Shown: piece by piece, positions 9,357 to 21,963 of the stretch
Numbering within the stretch: the first letter of the stretch is position 1
Layout of the letters: each line of letters opens with the position of its first letter
DNA from: Streptomyces griseorubiginosus
Lineage (GTDB): Bacteria; Actinomycetota; Actinomycetes; Streptomycetales; Streptomycetaceae
Direction of reading: 5' to 3'
Length of the DNA: 64,000 nt
Assembly: GCF_001514195.1 (NCBI RefSeq)
Contig: NZ_KQ948735.1
Span: forward strand, 1,043,413-1,107,412
The notes under the pieces: model-generated
What the model saw: only the letters and a program-made list of their open reading frames with translations
Databases searched by the model: none
Told to the model about the DNA's origin: nothing
Translations under genes and position numbers: made by a program

Positions 9357-9857
9357 TCAGGCTCGGGCGATGGGGGCCAGGGTGGCGTCGGTGAGGTGGG
9401 CCAGGTCGGTGGGGGAGAGTTCGACCTCCAGGCCCCTGCGGCCCGCCGAGACGCAGATCGTGGCGTGGGCGGAGGCCGAGGCGTCCAGGACCGTGGGGAG
9501 CTTCTTGCGCTGGCCGAGCGGGGAGATGCCGCCCCTGACGTAGCCCGTGGTGCGTTCCGCGAGGGTCGGGTCGGCCATCGCGGCCCGCTTGCCGGACACC
9601 GCCGTCGCCAGGGCCTTCAGGTCCAGGGAGCCCGCCACCGGGACCACGGCCACCGTGAGGGTGCCGTCCACGTCCGCGACGAGTGTCTTGAAGACGCGGT
9701 CCGGGGAGACCCCCATCGCCTCGGCCGCCTCCTCGCCGTAGGACGGGTGGGAGGGGTCGTGGTCGTAGGCGTGGACGGTGAAGGAGACTCCCGCGGAGGT
9801 CAGGGCCACCGTCGCGGGGGTGCCTCCCGGCTGCTGCTTCTTCGTCTTCTTCGGCAT
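9357..9857 (-). CDS. ybaK: Cys-tRNA(Pro) deacylase, YbaK/EbsC family
   Basis: 166-aa trans-editing protein that hydrolyses Cys-tRNA(Pro) mischarged by prolyl-tRNA synthetase. The YbaK domain fills the protein: HPSYGEEAAEAMG near the start, VFKTLVADVDG, the central KRAAMADP and a GYVRGGISPLGQRKKLPTVLD stretch characteristic of YbaK. It starts with a short basic tail (MPKKTKKQQ). The LON-domain gene ends 17 bases upstream, so the two are probably co-transcribed. Confidence 0.92.
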   Translation of the reverse strand: MPKKTKKQQPGGTPATVALTSAGVSFTVHAYDHDPSHPSYGEEAAEAMGVSPDRVFKTLVADVDGTLTVAVVPVAGSLDLKALATAVSGKRAAMADPTLAERTTGYVRGGISPLGQRKKLPTVLDASASAHATICVSAGRRGLEVELSPTDLAHLTDATLAPIARA

Positions 9858-9874
9858 CTCGCGGTTCCCCGGGC

Positions 9875-10615
9875 TCAGTTCAGACTCGTCGGGCCGCGCG
9901 TCAGGTCCGACGCCGGCAACGACGGAAGGTTACGGATGATCGCCGTCTCCGCGCGCAGGATCCGCAGTTCGTCGCGGAGGCGGGACGCGGTGTCGGGCGC
10001 CTGGAGCAGCCGCTGCTTCGTGGGCGTGTCCAGCATCATCGCCGCCGCCACCAGGTAGGACAGCACCGAGGGCTCGTCGGGCAGGTCCGCACCGCTCGAC
10101 AGGGAGCGTTCCCGCGCCCCCGCCAGGCGCTTCTGGTACTGGCGGAAGGCCCTGAGCACCCCTTCGGCCAGCGGTCCCGACTCGTCGCCCGCCGTCTCCT
10201 CCAGCTCCTCCAGCTCGGCCGTGAGATACGGGCCCGAGGCGTCGACCGACACCAGCCGGACGCGGGTCGTGCCCGTCGCCAGGACCTCGAAGGTGCCGTC
10301 GGGACGCTCCCGTACCGTCGCCGCGTCCGCCACGCAGCCGGTGGAGTGGAACGCCTTGACCGGGTCCTCGCCGAAGCCGGTCGCCGGACCGCGCTCGGGC
10401 AGGGCCGTCGGGTCCGGCATGCCCGGTGCGCTGGGCGCCACCTCGTGGCCGTCGCGGATCGCCACGACGGCGAACCGGCGCGGCTCCTCCTCGGGTGTCT
10501 TCAGCAGTTCGCGCATCATGGCGCGATAGCGCTCCTCGAAGACGTTGAGAGGAAGCACCAGCCCCGGGAACAGCACCGAGTTCAGGGGGAAGAGCGGGAG
10601 CCGCACGGTGGTCAC
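9875..10615 (-). CDS. LON peptidase N-terminal (substrate-binding) domain protein
   Basis: 246-aa protein with only the N-terminal LON/PUA-like domain, starting VRLPLFPLNSVLFPGLVLPLNVFEERYRAM, the characteristic opening of this family. There is no AAA+ ATPase or Ser-Lys protease part, so it is not a Lon protease. Stand-alone LON domains may present substrates or bind adaptors, but a definite role is not known. The GTG start at 10615 lies 11 bases after the stop of the upstream hypothetical gene, pointing to an operon with ybaK. Confidence 0.88.
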   Translation of the reverse strand: MTTVRLPLFPLNSVLFPGLVLPLNVFEERYRAMMRELLKTPEEEPRRFAVVAIRDGHEVAPSAPGMPDPTALPERGPATGFGEDPVKAFHSTGCVADAATVRERPDGTFEVLATGTTRVRLVSVDASGPYLTAELEELEETAGDESGPLAEGVLRAFRQYQKRLAGARERSLSSGADLPDEPSVLSYLVAAAMMLDTPTKQRLLQAPDTASRLRDELRILRAETAIIRNLPSLPASDLTRGPTSLN

Positions 10616-10626
10616 GGCGCCAAAGC

Positions 10627-11634
10627 CTAATGGCCTCCGGAGCGGACACGTCCCCCGTGCTCACTCCGTGGATGGATCAAGGCGTGCCGCCGGACCTCCT
10701 CACGGACCTCCAGGAACCGGCCGAGCGGGTCCTCGGACTCCCGGCTCCAGGGGAACGAGGTGGCGTACGGGCCGATCATGCGCAGCTGGTCCAGCGCGTC
10801 CGTCCAGCGGCCGAGACGCACCAGGACGAACACCAGCTTGTTGCGGATCTCGGCCGGCCACGGGTCGGCGGCCGCGAACGTGGCGGACAGCTCGACCGCC
10901 CGGTCCGCCGCCGCGTCCATCCGCTCGCGCGCCACCGCGGTGCCCGAGCCCTCGGTCAGACAGGCCAGCGTGGCCCGCGCGGGCAGCGCCTGGACGAGGG
11001 AGCCGGCCGGGGCGTCCTGCGCGGCCCGCTCGGCGAAGTCGAAGCACTCCCGGTGCGAGCCGCGCCAGGAGGTCGCCAGATAGCGCAGGGCGGCCACGTG
11101 GCAGCCGTAGTGGAGCGGGGCGCGGCGCACGGCCGCCTCCCACAGCTCGCCGAAGTAGGTGGGGCCCGCCTGCGATCCCCGGGCGTGGTCCAGCGCGAGC
11201 CGCCAGGGCACCGGGTCGCGGTCCTCGCCGCGTGCGGCGGCCGTGATCAGCGGGCTCACCTCGCGCAGCAGCTCCGCGCGGGCCGGTGAGTCCCAGGCCC
11301 GGTCCACCGCGAGCTGGGCGCCCAGCAGCAGCCGGTCCACGTCCTGCGGGGCCTCGGCACGCCAGGTGTCGTACCACTCGGAGCGGGAGCGGGCGAAGGC
11401 GGCCAGCCGTCGGACGTACCGGTCGCGCAGCTCCCAGGCGGCGTCCTGGCGGGTCGCGGCGAGCAGCCGGGACGCGCGTTCGTACGAGCCCTGTCCGGCG
11501 GCGACCAGCGCGGGTCCGAGCCGGTCGTCGGGCGCGTCGAGCAGTACCTCGTCGTCGGCGATCAGTCCGCCGGTGAGGTAGGGGGGTCTCCGCGACGCGC
11601 GGAAGGGGGGCAGCAGAGCCATGGTGTCGACCAT
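10627..11634 (-). CDS. conserved hypothetical protein, helical/TPR-like
   Basis: 335-aa soluble protein with no motif I can name. It is rich in Ala, Arg and Trp and made of amphipathic helices (for example GLGPALVAAGQGSYERASRLLAATRQDAAWELRDRYVR is typical), reminiscent of TPR-like solenoids. ATG 11634 (MVDTMALLPPFR) is chosen because the upstream 24 codons are poor in normal coding character; ATG 11622 is also possible. It sits first in the probable unit with the LON-domain gene and ybaK. Function unknown. Confidence 0.65.
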   Translation of the reverse strand: MVDTMALLPPFRASRRPPYLTGGLIADDEVLLDAPDDRLGPALVAAGQGSYERASRLLAATRQDAAWELRDRYVRRLAAFARSRSEWYDTWRAEAPQDVDRLLLGAQLAVDRAWDSPARAELLREVSPLITAAARGEDRDPVPWRLALDHARGSQAGPTYFGELWEAAVRRAPLHYGCHVAALRYLATSWRGSHRECFDFAERAAQDAPAGSLVQALPARATLACLTEGSGTAVARERMDAAADRAVELSATFAAADPWPAEIRNKLVFVLVRLGRWTDALDQLRMIGPYATSFPWSRESEDPLGRFLEVREEVRRHALIHPRSEHGGRVRSGGH

Positions 11635-11755
11635 TGAAAGACCGAGGTTCCGCGTCGCGCCAGTGCGCACGTGCAACTCGTGGAAAGTTGTACGGCGGAT
11701 GGTCAAGGGCAGGTAAAGAGCTGACCCTCGTTCACGTTACGCACCGTGGACCTCC

Positions 11756-13342
11756 TCAATTCCGCCGCAACAGCCGGGTCGCCCCGGCCGCGACCGTGGT
11801 GGCCAGGATCCAGCCCAGGAGGACCATGACCGCCGCCAGCCACTGCCAGCCGCCGCTCAGCTGCCAGAAGCCGACCTGCCCCAGGTCGATCACCGGAAGC
11901 AGCAGGTCCAGGGCGAACAGGGCGGGATTCCAGGCCGGATGGTCGCCGCCCTTGAGCGGTGGATGGCTCGCGTGTGCGAACGCCACCGAGCTCGCCGCCC
12001 ACAGCACCGCCATCCAGACGGCGGCCCGGCCGGGCCGGTACCCGTAGGCGACCGTCCAGTCCTGCACATAGCCCCAGAACTTCGCCGCGGGCGGCAGCGT
12101 CTCCCGGCGCCGGCGCTGCTTGGCGAGCAGTACCTCGCGCGCGTCCTCGTCCTCGCCCCCGGCCCGCAGCACCGCGGCGAGCCTCTCGTACGGCTCCGGG
12201 TTGTACTCGGCGGTCGCCGCCGCCACCCACTCCAGGCGCTCGGCCAGCGGGAAGGGGCCGTGCGGGACGAGGTTCTCGTAGACGAAGCCGCCCATGTGGA
12301 GGTTGCCGGGCCCCGGCCAGGCGGTCGCCCGGTCCACCAGGTTGGCGACCCGGGCCCCCGACAGGACCACCTTGCCGCGCTGCGGCTTCTCCCCGAGGAA
12401 GCGCAGCTCCGGGGCCTGGATCCGGCGCAGCGACAGCTCCTGCTCGTCGGTGAAGGTGAACCGGGCCCGCTCCAGGTCGACCGCGTCCCCGAACCGCCCG
12501 TCGTCCAGCCGGACCCCGCCCTGGCACTCGAAGCGCTGGATCCGCGTCCCGCGCGCGGGCGTCGCCCCGCTCAGCATGGAGGCGCCCACGCCCGCCGGGG
12601 TCAGGTACAGGGTGCGCTCGACGGTCAGCTGGGGGGCGTTCAGCGCGAGCCGGGTGTACGGGTTGTTCAGGCGGGCGCCGCGCAGGCTCAGCGAGACGCC
12701 GACGGTGGCGCTGCGCAGGCTCAGCTCGCCGTGCGACTCCAGGAGCTCGGCCTGGAGGTCCTGGCCCACGGTCATGCCGTCCGCGGCGATCGAACGGCCG
12801 CTGCGGTCGCGGTAGACGATCGCCTGGTTCATCAGCAGATCGGTGCCGATGTGCGCGTCGGTCAGCCGTACGCCGTTGTGGAACCGGCAGCGCGGCAGAT
12901 GCAGATCGCCCTCGGTGTGCACCCGCGCCGCCTCCAGGCGCGGCACCGAGCAGTCCACGAACCGCGCGGTGGTGAAGCGGGCCTCCGGCAGCAGGATCTC
13001 CCGCTCGAAGCGGCAGCCCTTCATCTCCAGGTACGGCACGATCGTGCCGCCCGCCAGGTCCAGGGTGCCGCTGACCTGCACGCCGGTGAGCTTCAGGGAC
13101 GCCACCCGGCCCGCGAGCGCGGGGGGCCCGTCCAGGAGCAGCCAGCAGATGATGCGTGCCCGCACCGTCCGTTCGGGCCCCCAGGGATGTCCGCCGTGCG
13201 GATCGTCGACGACGGTGTCGCCGCTGCTCAGGTCGTACACGGTGCCGTTGCGGAAGGCCTGCCACATGCCGGCCTCGGCGGCGGTCAGATCGTCCGGCAG
13301 GTCCCCGTCGCGGATGCCCCGGATGCCGGCCCCCTCGGTCAC
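11756..13342 (-). CDS. beta-helix-like membrane protein of unknown function
   Basis: 528 aa. Residues ~85-330 show a repeating beta pattern of about 20 residues, with short hydrophobic strands and alternating Leu/Arg/Phe (GTLDLAGGTIVPYLEMKG, FERE, FTTARFVDC, GDLHLPRCRFHN, GTDLLMNQAIV), like a right-handed pentapeptide-type helix. A basic stretch (LLAKQRRRRETLP) precedes two or three C-terminal membrane segments (AVWMAVLWAASSVAFA; FALDLLLPVIDLG; WLAAVMVLLGWILATTVAAG). So a soluble beta-helix is anchored by its C-terminus. GTG 13342 follows GAGGAG and GGAAG sites. Divergent from hisD; no function is inferred. Confidence 0.7.
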   Translation of the reverse strand: MTEGAGIRGIRDGDLPDDLTAAEAGMWQAFRNGTVYDLSSGDTVVDDPHGGHPWGPERTVRARIICWLLLDGPPALAGRVASLKLTGVQVSGTLDLAGGTIVPYLEMKGCRFEREILLPEARFTTARFVDCSVPRLEAARVHTEGDLHLPRCRFHNGVRLTDAHIGTDLLMNQAIVYRDRSGRSIAADGMTVGQDLQAELLESHGELSLRSATVGVSLSLRGARLNNPYTRLALNAPQLTVERTLYLTPAGVGASMLSGATPARGTRIQRFECQGGVRLDDGRFGDAVDLERARFTFTDEQELSLRRIQAPELRFLGEKPQRGKVVLSGARVANLVDRATAWPGPGNLHMGGFVYENLVPHGPFPLAERLEWVAAATAEYNPEPYERLAAVLRAGGEDEDAREVLLAKQRRRRETLPPAAKFWGYVQDWTVAYGYRPGRAAVWMAVLWAASSVAFAHASHPPLKGGDHPAWNPALFALDLLLPVIDLGQVGFWQLSGGWQWLAAVMVLLGWILATTVAAGATRLLRRN

Positions 13343-13511
13343 GGTTCTTCCAGCTCCTCGGTTCACTTGTGATGCGTACGACCGTTCATGCCCGTTGAGT
13401 GACGCCCGGAACACTAGACGTGAAGGGGATCTTCCGGGTTCCTGAGAGGGCCCGTATCAGCCATTGGAATGCGCGGACGGCCGCCGATGCGGGTCTGAGA
13501 GAATCGGGTCC

Positions 13512-16526
<3,015 letters not shown>

Positions 16527-16530
<4 letters not shown>

Positions 16531-16691
16531 ACGGCCTGTCGACCCTGCTGATCGTCGTCGGCCTCTTCCTGGCCGGCGGCATCTACTCCTTCGTCAAGCA
16601 GAAGATGCCCAAGAGCCTGATCGTCCTGCTCTCCATCGCCGCCGGGATGTGCCTGGTCGCCGGCGTCATGCGGCTGGAGGTGTGGAGTTGA
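16527..16691 (+). CDS. 54-aa two-segment membrane protein inside his operon
   Basis: GTG 16527 overlaps the hisB stop (GTGA). The 54-codon frame reads [18 protein letters not shown]..., with two hydrophobic segments (residues ~5-20 and ~31-48) joined by the basic turn KQKMPKS, that is, a hairpin membrane protein. It ends by overlapping the hisH start. The exact coupling on both sides argues that it is a real gene and made in step with HisB and HisH. I recall small proteins of this sort in his operons of other streptomycetes; no function is known to me. Confidence 0.8.
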
Positions 16692-17335
16692 GCCCCTCCC
16701 CGTCGAAGAAGGTCGTGGTCTTCGACTACGGCTTCGGCAACGTGCGGTCCGCCGAGCGGGCCCTCGCGCGCGCGGGGGCCGAGGTCGAGATCACGCGCGA
16801 CTACGACAAGGCCATGAACGCCGACGGTCTGCTGGTGCCGGGCGTCGGCGCCTTCGCCGCCTGCATCAAGGGCCTGCACGAGGCGCGCGGCGACTGGATC
16901 ATCGACCGCCGGCTGTCCGGCGGGCGCCCGGTCATGGGCATCTGCGTCGGCATGCAGATCCTCTTCGCGCGCGGCATCGAGCACGGCGTGGAGTCCGAGG
17001 GCCTCGACGAGTGGCCCGGCTCGGTCGAGCCGCTCCAGGCCGACGTCGTGCCCCACATGGGCTGGAACACCGTCGACGCGCCGGCCGACTCACAGCTCTT
17101 CGCAGGGCTCGACGCGGACGCCCGCTTCTACTTCGTGCACTCCTACGCCGTCCACGACTGGTCGCTGGAGACGCACAACAAGGCGATGACCGCGCCGAAG
17201 GTCACCTGGTCGACGCACGGCAAGCCCTTCGTGGCCGCCGTGGAGAACGGCGCCCTGTGGGCCACCCAGTTCCACCCCGAGAAGTCCGGCGACGCCGGTG
17301 CGCAGCTGCTGAACAACTGGATCGGAACCCTGTGA
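16688..17335 (+). CDS. hisH: imidazole glycerol phosphate synthase, glutaminase subunit
   Basis: 215-aa class I glutamine amidotransferase that feeds ammonia to HisF. It shows [18 protein letters not shown], the nucleophile elbow [10 protein letters not shown] with the catalytic Cys, and the His-Glu pair in FHPEKSG. TTG 16688 is chosen: GGAGG lies seven bases upstream and the TTGA overlaps the preceding stop. GTG 16682, two codons earlier, is also possible, but its ribosome site would abut the codon. The partner hisF lies three genes downstream. Confidence 0.95.
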   Translation: MSPSPSKKVVVFDYGFGNVRSAERALARAGAEVEITRDYDKAMNADGLLVPGVGAFAACIKGLHEARGDWIIDRRLSGGRPVMGICVGMQILFARGIEHGVESEGLDEWPGSVEPLQADVVPHMGWNTVDAPADSQLFAGLDADARFYFVHSYAVHDWSLETHNKAMTAPKVTWSTHGKPFVAAVENGALWATQFHPEKSGDAGAQLLNNWIGTL

Positions 17336-18072
17336 TGTCCTCGAAGCCCTCCCGGCTCGAACTCCTGCCCGCCGTCGACGTCCGCGACGGCCAGGCGGTC
17401 CGCCTCGTGCACGGCGAGTCCGGCACGGAGACCTCGTACGGCTCCCCGCTGGAGGCCGCCCTGTCCTGGCAGCGCTCAGGCGCCGAGTGGCTGCACCTGG
17501 TCGACCTGGACGCGGCCTTCGGCACCGGCGACAACCGGGAGCTGGTCCGCCAGGTCACCGAGGCGATGGACATCAAGGTCGAGCTGTCCGGCGGCATCCG
17601 CGACGACGCCTCCCTGGCCGCCGCCCTCGCCACCGGCTGCACCCGGGTGAACCTCGGCACGGCCGCCCTGGAGAGCCCGGAGTGGGTCGCCAAGGTCATC
17701 GCCGAGCACGGCGACAAGATCGCGGTGGGCCTGGACGTCCGCGGTACGACCCTCAAGGGCCGCGGCTGGACCAGCGAGGGCGGCGACCTCTACGAGGCGC
17801 TGGAGCGGCTCGACAAGGAGGGCTGCGCCCGGTACGTGGTCACCGACATCGCCAAGGACGGCACCCTCCAGGGCCCCAACCTGGAACTGCTGCGCAACGT
17901 GTGCGCGGCGACCGACCGCCCCGTGGTGGCCTCCGGTGGCGTGTCCTCGCTGGACGACCTGCGGGCCATCGCCGAACTGGTTCCCCTCGGTGTCGAGGGC
18001 TCCATCGTCGGGAAGGCGCTGTACGCGAAGGCGTTCACCCTCGAAGAGGCTTTGGAGGCGGTGGCTCAGTGA
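17335..18072 (+). CDS. priA: phosphoribosyl isomerase A, dual HisA/TrpF
   Basis: 245-aa TIM barrel. In actinomycetes this HisA homologue isomerises both ProFAR (histidine) and phosphoribosyl anthranilate (tryptophan), replacing TrpF. The two catalytic aspartates are visible, in [13 protein letters not shown] near the N-terminus and [15 protein letters not shown] in the second half, with phosphate-binding GGIRDD and ASGGVSS loops. No trpF occurs in the window's trp genes, consistent with dual use. ATG 17335 overlaps the hisH stop by one base; the stop overlaps the ridA GTG. Confidence 0.94.
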   Translation: MSSKPSRLELLPAVDVRDGQAVRLVHGESGTETSYGSPLEAALSWQRSGAEWLHLVDLDAAFGTGDNRELVRQVTEAMDIKVELSGGIRDDASLAAALATGCTRVNLGTAALESPEWVAKVIAEHGDKIAVGLDVRGTTLKGRGWTSEGGDLYEALERLDKEGCARYVVTDIAKDGTLQGPNLELLRNVCAATDRPVVASGGVSSLDDLRAIAELVPLGVEGSIVGKALYAKAFTLEEALEAVAQ

Positions 18073-18467
18073 GCGATCTGCGACGCGTCACGACCGGTGT
18101 GCCCTGGGAGGAGACCTTCGGGTACTCCCGCGCGGTGGAACTGCCGAACGGCCTGGTGCTGGTCTCCGGCTGCACCTCGGTGGTCGACGGCGAGATCGTC
18201 GCGGGCGACCCGTACGAGCAGACCGTCAACGCCTTCAACGTCGCGTTCGGGGCGCTGAAGGAGCTGGGGCTCGGCCGGGACGACGTGGTGCGGACCCGCA
18301 TGTACATCACCCACGCGCGGGACGTCGAGGAGGTCGGACGCGCTCACAAGGAGCTGTTCGACGCCGTCCGGCCCGCCGCGTCCCTGATCATCGTCTCCGG
18401 CTTCGTGGACCCCAGCCTGGTCGTCGAGGTCGAGGTGGAGGCGTTCCGAGGAGAGAGCGCGCCATGA
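18069..18467 (+). CDS. RidA/YjgF-family protein
   Basis: 132-aa member of the RidA family, which hydrolyses reactive enamine/imine intermediates formed by PLP enzymes. It carries [34 protein letters not shown] and the usual C-terminal [18 protein letters not shown]. The canonical catalytic Arg appears in VVRTRMYIT. Placement between priA and hisF, coupled on both sides (GTGA, ATGA), suggests metabolite damage control during histidine synthesis; this is inference. Confidence 0.85.
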   Translation: MSDLRRVTTGVPWEETFGYSRAVELPNGLVLVSGCTSVVDGEIVAGDPYEQTVNAFNVAFGALKELGLGRDDVVRTRMYITHARDVEEVGRAHKELFDAVRPAASLIIVSGFVDPSLVVEVEVEAFRGESAP

Positions 18468-19219
18468 CCCTCGCCGTACGAGTGATCCCCTGCCTGGACG
18501 TGGACAACGGCCGGGTCGTCAAGGGCGTCAACTTCCAGAACCTGCGCGACGCGGGCGACCCCGTCGAGATGGCCAAGGTGTACGACGCCGAGGGCGCCGA
18601 CGAGCTGACGTTCCTGGACATCACCGCGTCCTCGGGCAACCGCGAGACCACGTACGACGTGGTGCGCCGCACCGCCGAGCAGGTCTTCATCCCGCTCACG
18701 GTCGGCGGCGGTGTCCGTACGGCCGAGGACGTGGACAAGCTGCTGCGGGCGGGTGCGGACAAGGTCGGCGTGAACACCGCGGCCATCGCCCGCCCGGACC
18801 TGATCCGCGAGATCGCCGAGCGCTTCGGACGCCAGGTGCTGGTCCTCTCGGTGGACGCGCGGCGCACCGGGACGGGTTCCTTCGAGGTGACCACCCACGG
18901 CGGCCGCAAGGGCACCGGCATCGACGCGGTCGAGTGGGCGCACCGGGCCGCCGAACTGGGCGCCGGCGAGATCCTGCTCAACTCGATGGACGCGGACGGC
19001 ACCAAGGACGGCTACGACATCGAGATGATCGAGGCCGTCCGCAAGCACGTGACGGTCCCCCTGATCGCCTCCGGCGGCGCGGGGAAGCTGAACCACTTCA
19101 CTCCGGCCATCGAAGCGGGCGCGGACGCGGTCCTGGCAGCCTCGGTCTTCCACTTCGGCGACCTGCGCATAGGCGAGGTGAAGCACACGCTGAGGGAGGC
19201 GGGCCACCCGGTGAGGTGA
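18464..19219 (+). CDS. hisF: imidazole glycerol phosphate synthase, cyclase subunit
   Basis: 251-aa TIM barrel joining ammonia from HisH to PRFAR, yielding imidazole glycerol phosphate and AICAR. The catalytic aspartates lie in [16 protein letters not shown] and [16 protein letters not shown]; phosphate loops are TVGGGVR and ASGGAGK. GGAGA precedes ATG 18464, which overlaps the ridA stop. It is the last gene of the coupled cluster; hisI follows separately at 20015. Confidence 0.97.
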   Translation: MTLAVRVIPCLDVDNGRVVKGVNFQNLRDAGDPVEMAKVYDAEGADELTFLDITASSGNRETTYDVVRRTAEQVFIPLTVGGGVRTAEDVDKLLRAGADKVGVNTAAIARPDLIREIAERFGRQVLVLSVDARRTGTGSFEVTTHGGRKGTGIDAVEWAHRAAELGAGEILLNSMDADGTKDGYDIEMIEAVRKHVTVPLIASGGAGKLNHFTPAIEAGADAVLAASVFHFGDLRIGEVKHTLREAGHPVR

Positions 19220-19295
19220 CGCCACGCTGGGCTGAGCCCCGGTCGCCGGTGTCGGTGGCCAGGGCTTTCTGGTCCTCCGGCCCGCCCCCGCGCCC

Positions 19296-19931
19296 TCAGA
19301 TTCCGAGTTCCTTCGCCTCGTGGAGTTTGGCGATGGCGTTCTTGTCGCCTTCCAGGTCCACCTTGGCCGCGCTCTGGCGGCCGTAGAGGAACAGGAGGAG
19401 TTCGGAGGGTTCGCCGGTGGCCGTGACGACCGGGGTGCCGCGGTGGGCCACCGCCGTCTGGCCGTCCGGGCGGCGGAGCACCAGGCCGGTGGGGACGCTG
19501 CGGCCCATGAGGCGGGCCGTGCGTTCCAGGCGGGACCACAGGGTGTCCTGGAAGACCGGGTCCAGCTCGCGGGGCGTCCAGTCGGGGCGGGCGCGGCGGA
19601 CGTCCTCCGTGTGGACGTAGAACTCGACCGTGTTCGACAGCTCGTCGACCTGCTTGAGCTGGAACGGCGAGAAACGCGGCGGGCCCGTACGGATGAGCTG
19701 GATCAGCTCCTCGTAGGGCTTCTCGGAGAACTCGGCCATCACCCGGTCCAGACGCGACGCGAGCTGCTTGATCACCAGGCCCCCGGCCGCGTCGGGGCGG
19801 CGCTCGCGCACCACCACGTGCGCCGCGAGATCGCGGGTGAGCCAGCCGTCGCAGAGAGTGGGGGCCTCCGGGCCCTCGGCCTCCAACAGATCGGCGAGGA
19901 GAAGTCGTTCACGCTTGGCGAAAGTCGACAT
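19296..19931 (-). CDS. TIGR03085-family (MDMPI/DinB-like) protein
   Basis: 211-aa protein with the mycothiol-dependent maleylpyruvate isomerase-like helical bundle. Landmarks are [49 protein letters not shown] and the C-terminal [15 protein letters not shown]. The conserved histidines ([16 protein letters not shown]) would bind metal. The family is linked to mycothiol chemistry; the actual substrate is unknown. It lies in reverse between hisF and hisI, breaking the his genes into two transcription units. Confidence 0.82.
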   Translation of the reverse strand: MSTFAKRERLLLADLLEAEGPEAPTLCDGWLTRDLAAHVVVRERRPDAAGGLVIKQLASRLDRVMAEFSEKPYEELIQLIRTGPPRFSPFQLKQVDELSNTVEFYVHTEDVRRARPDWTPRELDPVFQDTLWSRLERTARLMGRSVPTGLVLRRPDGQTAVAHRGTPVVTATGEPSELLLFLYGRQSAAKVDLEGDKNAIAKLHEAKELGI

Positions 19932-20014
19932 GCAGTCAGCCTACGACCGCGTCACCGGTCCGCACAGTGGACACCCCACGGTCACTGTCAGTGGCGCGCG
20001 GCACAATGGCAGTC

Positions 20015-20413
20015 ATGACCAGCACGCCCCCGCCCCGCAGCAGTCTCGACCCGGAGATCGCCGCGCGTCTCAAGCGCAGCGCCGACGGGCTCGTCCCCGC
20101 GATCGCCCAGCAGTACGACACCGGCGAGGTGCTCATGCTCGGCTGGATGGACGACGAGGCGCTGCACCGCACGCTGACCACCGGCCGCTGCACCTACTGG
20201 TCGCGCAGCCGCCGCGAGTACTGGGTCAAGGGCGACACCTCGGGCCACTTCCAGTGGGTCAAGTCCGTCGCCCTGGACTGCGACGCCGACACCGTGCTGG
20301 TGAAGGTGGACCAGGTCGGCGCGGCCTGCCACACCGGCGCGCGCACCTGCTTCGACGCCGACGTACTCCTCAAGGACGGCGCCGGTTCCGGTACCGCCCC
20401 CTCGGATCAGTAA
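20015..20413 (+). CDS. hisI: phosphoribosyl-AMP cyclohydrolase
   Basis: 132-aa monofunctional HisI, lacking the HisE pyrophosphohydrolase domain. The metal site is explicit: [14 protein letters not shown] (Asp-Cys-Asp-Ala-Asp) and HTGARTCF with the two further cysteines. The central [18 protein letters not shown] and [18 protein letters not shown] are family hallmarks. ATG 20015 (MTSTPPP) is the likely start; no good ribosome site precedes it and ATG 20006 is possible. trpE begins 11 bases after the stop, so the two are probably one transcript. Confidence 0.95.
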   Translation: MTSTPPPRSSLDPEIAARLKRSADGLVPAIAQQYDTGEVLMLGWMDDEALHRTLTTGRCTYWSRSRREYWVKGDTSGHFQWVKSVALDCDADTVLVKVDQVGAACHTGARTCFDADVLLKDGAGSGTAPSDQ

Positions 20414-20424
20414 GGTCAGCCGCC

Positions 20425-21903
20425 ATGGACCTCGAGACCTTCCGCAAGCTCGCCACCGACCGGCGCGTCATCCCGGTCACGCGCAAGCTCCTCGCCGACG
20501 GCGACACCCCCGTCGCGCTCTACCGCAAGCTCGCCGCCGAGCGCCCCGGCACCTTCCTGCTGGAGTCCGCGGAGAACGGCCGCTCCTGGTCCCGGTACTC
20601 CTTCGTGGGCGTCCGCTCCGCCGCCACCCTCACCGCCCGCGACGGCCAGGCCCACTGGCTCGGCACCCCACCCGTCGGCGTCCCCGTCGAGGGCGACCCG
20701 CTCGCCGCCCTGCGCGCCACCATCGAGACCCTGCACACCCCCCACCAGGAGGGCCTGCCGCCCTTCACCGGCGGCATGGTCGGCTACCTCGGCTACGACA
20801 TCGTCCGCCGCCTGGAGAAGATCGGCCCCGGCGAGCGCGACGACCTGAAGCTCCCCGAGCTGACCATGCTCCTGACCAGCGACCTCGCCGTCATGGACCA
20901 CTGGGAGGGCTCGGTCCTGCTGATCGCCAACGCGATCAACCACAACGACCTCGACACCGGCGTCGACGAGGCCCACGCGGACGCGGTGGCCCGTCTGGAC
21001 GCCATGGAGGCGGACCTGTCCCGCCCGGTGGCCCAGCCCCCGGCTGTCCTGCCGCCCTCCGAGCTGCCCGAGTACACCGCCCTGTGGGGCGGCCCCGACT
21101 TCCAGGCGGCCGTCGAGGACATCAAGGAGCGCATCCGGGCCGGCGAGGCCTTCCAGGTCGTCCCCTCCCAGCGCTTCGAGACGCCGTGCACGGCCAGCGC
21201 GCTGGACGTCTACCGGGTCCTCAGGGCCACGAACCCCTCGCCGTACATGTACCTGTTCCGCTTCGACGGCTTCGACGTCGTCGGGTCCTCCCCCGAGGCC
21301 CTGGTCAAGGTCGAGGACGGACACGCCCTGGTCCACCCCATCGCCGGCACCCGCTGGCGCGGGGCGACCCCGCAGGAGGACCAGGCCCTCGCCGACGAGC
21401 TGCTCGCCGACCCCAAGGAGCGCGCCGAGCACCTCATGCTCGTCGACCTCGGGCGCAACGACCTCGGCCGGGTCTGCGAGCCCGGTTCGGTGGAGGTCGT
21501 CGACTTCATGTCCGTCGAGCGGTACTCCCACGTGATGCACATCGTCTCGACGGTCACCGGCAAGGTCGCCGAGGGCCGCACCGCCTTCGACGTCCTCACG
21601 GCCTGCTTCCCGGCAGGCACCCTCTCCGGCGCGCCGAAGCCCCGCGCGATGCAGATCATCGACGAACTCGAGCCGTCCCGGCGGGGGTTGTACGGCGGCT
21701 GCGTCGGCTACCTCGACTTCGCGGGCGACTCCGACACCGCGATCGCCATCCGTACGGCCCTGCTCAGGAACGGCACGGCCTACGTCCAGGCCGGGGCCGG
21801 AATCGTCGCCGACTCCGACCCGGTCGCCGAGGACACCGAGTGCCGCAACAAGGCGGCGGCGGTCCTCAGGGCCGTACACACCGCGAACCGCTTGGGCAAG
21901 TAG
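20425..21903 (+). CDS. trpE: anthranilate synthase component I
   Basis: 492-aa chorismate-utilising enzyme making anthranilate with a separate glutaminase (TrpG, not in the window). The N-terminal regulatory part has [18 protein letters not shown], where the LLES element belongs to the tryptophan feedback site. The catalytic C-terminus has [35 protein letters not shown] and [15 protein letters not shown]. It is joined to hisI by only 11 bases, and no Trp-codon leader peptide is seen before it. Confidence 0.97.
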   Translation: MDLETFRKLATDRRVIPVTRKLLADGDTPVALYRKLAAERPGTFLLESAENGRSWSRYSFVGVRSAATLTARDGQAHWLGTPPVGVPVEGDPLAALRATIETLHTPHQEGLPPFTGGMVGYLGYDIVRRLEKIGPGERDDLKLPELTMLLTSDLAVMDHWEGSVLLIANAINHNDLDTGVDEAHADAVARLDAMEADLSRPVAQPPAVLPPSELPEYTALWGGPDFQAAVEDIKERIRAGEAFQVVPSQRFETPCTASALDVYRVLRATNPSPYMYLFRFDGFDVVGSSPEALVKVEDGHALVHPIAGTRWRGATPQEDQALADELLADPKERAEHLMLVDLGRNDLGRVCEPGSVEVVDFMSVERYSHVMHIVSTVTGKVAEGRTAFDVLTACFPAGTLSGAPKPRAMQIIDELEPSRRGLYGGCVGYLDFAGDSDTAIAIRTALLRNGTAYVQAGAGIVADSDPVAEDTECRNKAAAVLRAVHTANRLGK

Positions 21904-21916
21904 GGCGATTCTCACG

Positions 21917-21946
21917 GAACCCCGGGTAACCGTTCGTCCGGGGTTC
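21917..21946 (+). terminator. hairpin after trpE
   Basis: A 9-bp perfect stem (21917-21925 with 21938-21946) with a 12-base loop begins 14 bases after the trpE stop. It ends just before the start region of the next gene, so it is either the hisI-trpE terminator or part of the next leader. Confidence 0.55.
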
Positions 21947-21963
21947 GGGTGATAGTGGGGTAC

